A stretch of DNA of 64,000 bases from positions 1 through 64,000 of the forward strand of contig NZ_JAQQWS010000001.1 in NCBI RefSeq assembly GCF_028610675.1. The letters run 5' to 3'. Positions within the stretch are counted from its first letter, which is position 1. Each line of letters starts with the position of its first letter. Positions 63,995 through 64,000 of the stretch are shown here, piece after piece. The translations under genes were made by a program, and so were the position numbers. The stretch comes from Alkalihalobacillus pseudalcaliphilus. Lineage in GTDB: Bacteria > Bacillota > Bacilli > Bacillales > Bacillaceae_D. The notes below the pieces were generated by a model. That model did not search any database. It was not told the DNA's origin and saw only the letters and a program-made list of their open reading frames with translations.

Positions 63995-64000
63995 ATGACT
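63995..64000 (+). CDS. First two codons of a gene, probably polC
   Basis: ATGACT follows a strong AAAGGAGACG ribosome site six to seven bases away, right at the window end. In Bacillus the gene after proS is polC (DNA polymerase III alpha), so that is the expected identity, but the coding sequence itself is not visible. Confidence 0.45.

Overview
The window is a piece of the chromosome of a low-GC Gram-positive bacterium of the family Bacillaceae. Almost every gene is on the + strand, and the order follows the conserved Bacillus block: ylqD-rimM-trmD-rplS, lepB/sip, rbgA, rnhB, ylqG-ylqH, sucCD, dprA, topA, trmFO, xerC(codV)-hslV-hslU-codY, the long fla/che operon (flgB to sigD and swrB), rpsB-tsf-pyrH-frr-uppS-cdsA-dxr-rasP-proS, and the first codons of what is probably polC. 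A complete seven-gene Mrp Na+/H+ antiporter operon and a metallo-beta-lactamase-fold gene sit between ylqH and sucC, where B. subtilis has nothing comparable. This suggests an alkaliphilic or halotolerant relative of the Alkalihalobacillus type (inference).

Layout. 1-504: the 3' end of a probable group II intron (domains V and VI), a 50-bp tandem repeat and a dispersed repeat. 505-7129: translation and ribosome-assembly genes, signal peptidase, RNase HII and a FliK-like/FlhB-like gene pair. 7137-8208: a repeat-rich gap with large hairpins and an orphan terminator. 8255-15240: MBL hydrolase and mrpABCDEFG. 15598-26811: succinyl-CoA synthetase, DprA, topoisomerase I, TrmFO, XerC, HslVU and CodY. 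27247-54208: flagellum and chemotaxis operon. 54373-63473: ribosome, nucleotide, lipid and isoprenoid genes, then ProS. 63474-63994: another repeat-rich gap.

The fla/che operon runs through rod and hook (FlgBCDE), the MS ring (FliF), the switch (FliG, FliM, FliY), the export apparatus (FliHIJ, FliOPQR, FlhAB), placement factors (FlhFG), chemotaxis adaptation (CheY, CheB, CheC, CheD) and the late sigma factor SigD. It differs from B. subtilis in three visible ways. cheA and cheW are absent between cheB and cheC. A roughly 400-bp repeat-containing spacer splits flgE from swrD. A DUF342 (FapA-type) gene and a small glutamine-rich gene lie between sigD and swrB.

The least explained material is in the gaps. 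A family of intergenic elements occurs at least six times with recognisable ends: a left boundary reading CTTTAACTGGTGG and a right boundary reading AACTTTCATAYAAAACC. It has two body types, and its strong hairpins keep their pairing while their stem sequence changes. No tRNA, rRNA or CRISPR array was seen. Family assignments come from recognised motifs and gene order; no database search was possible.
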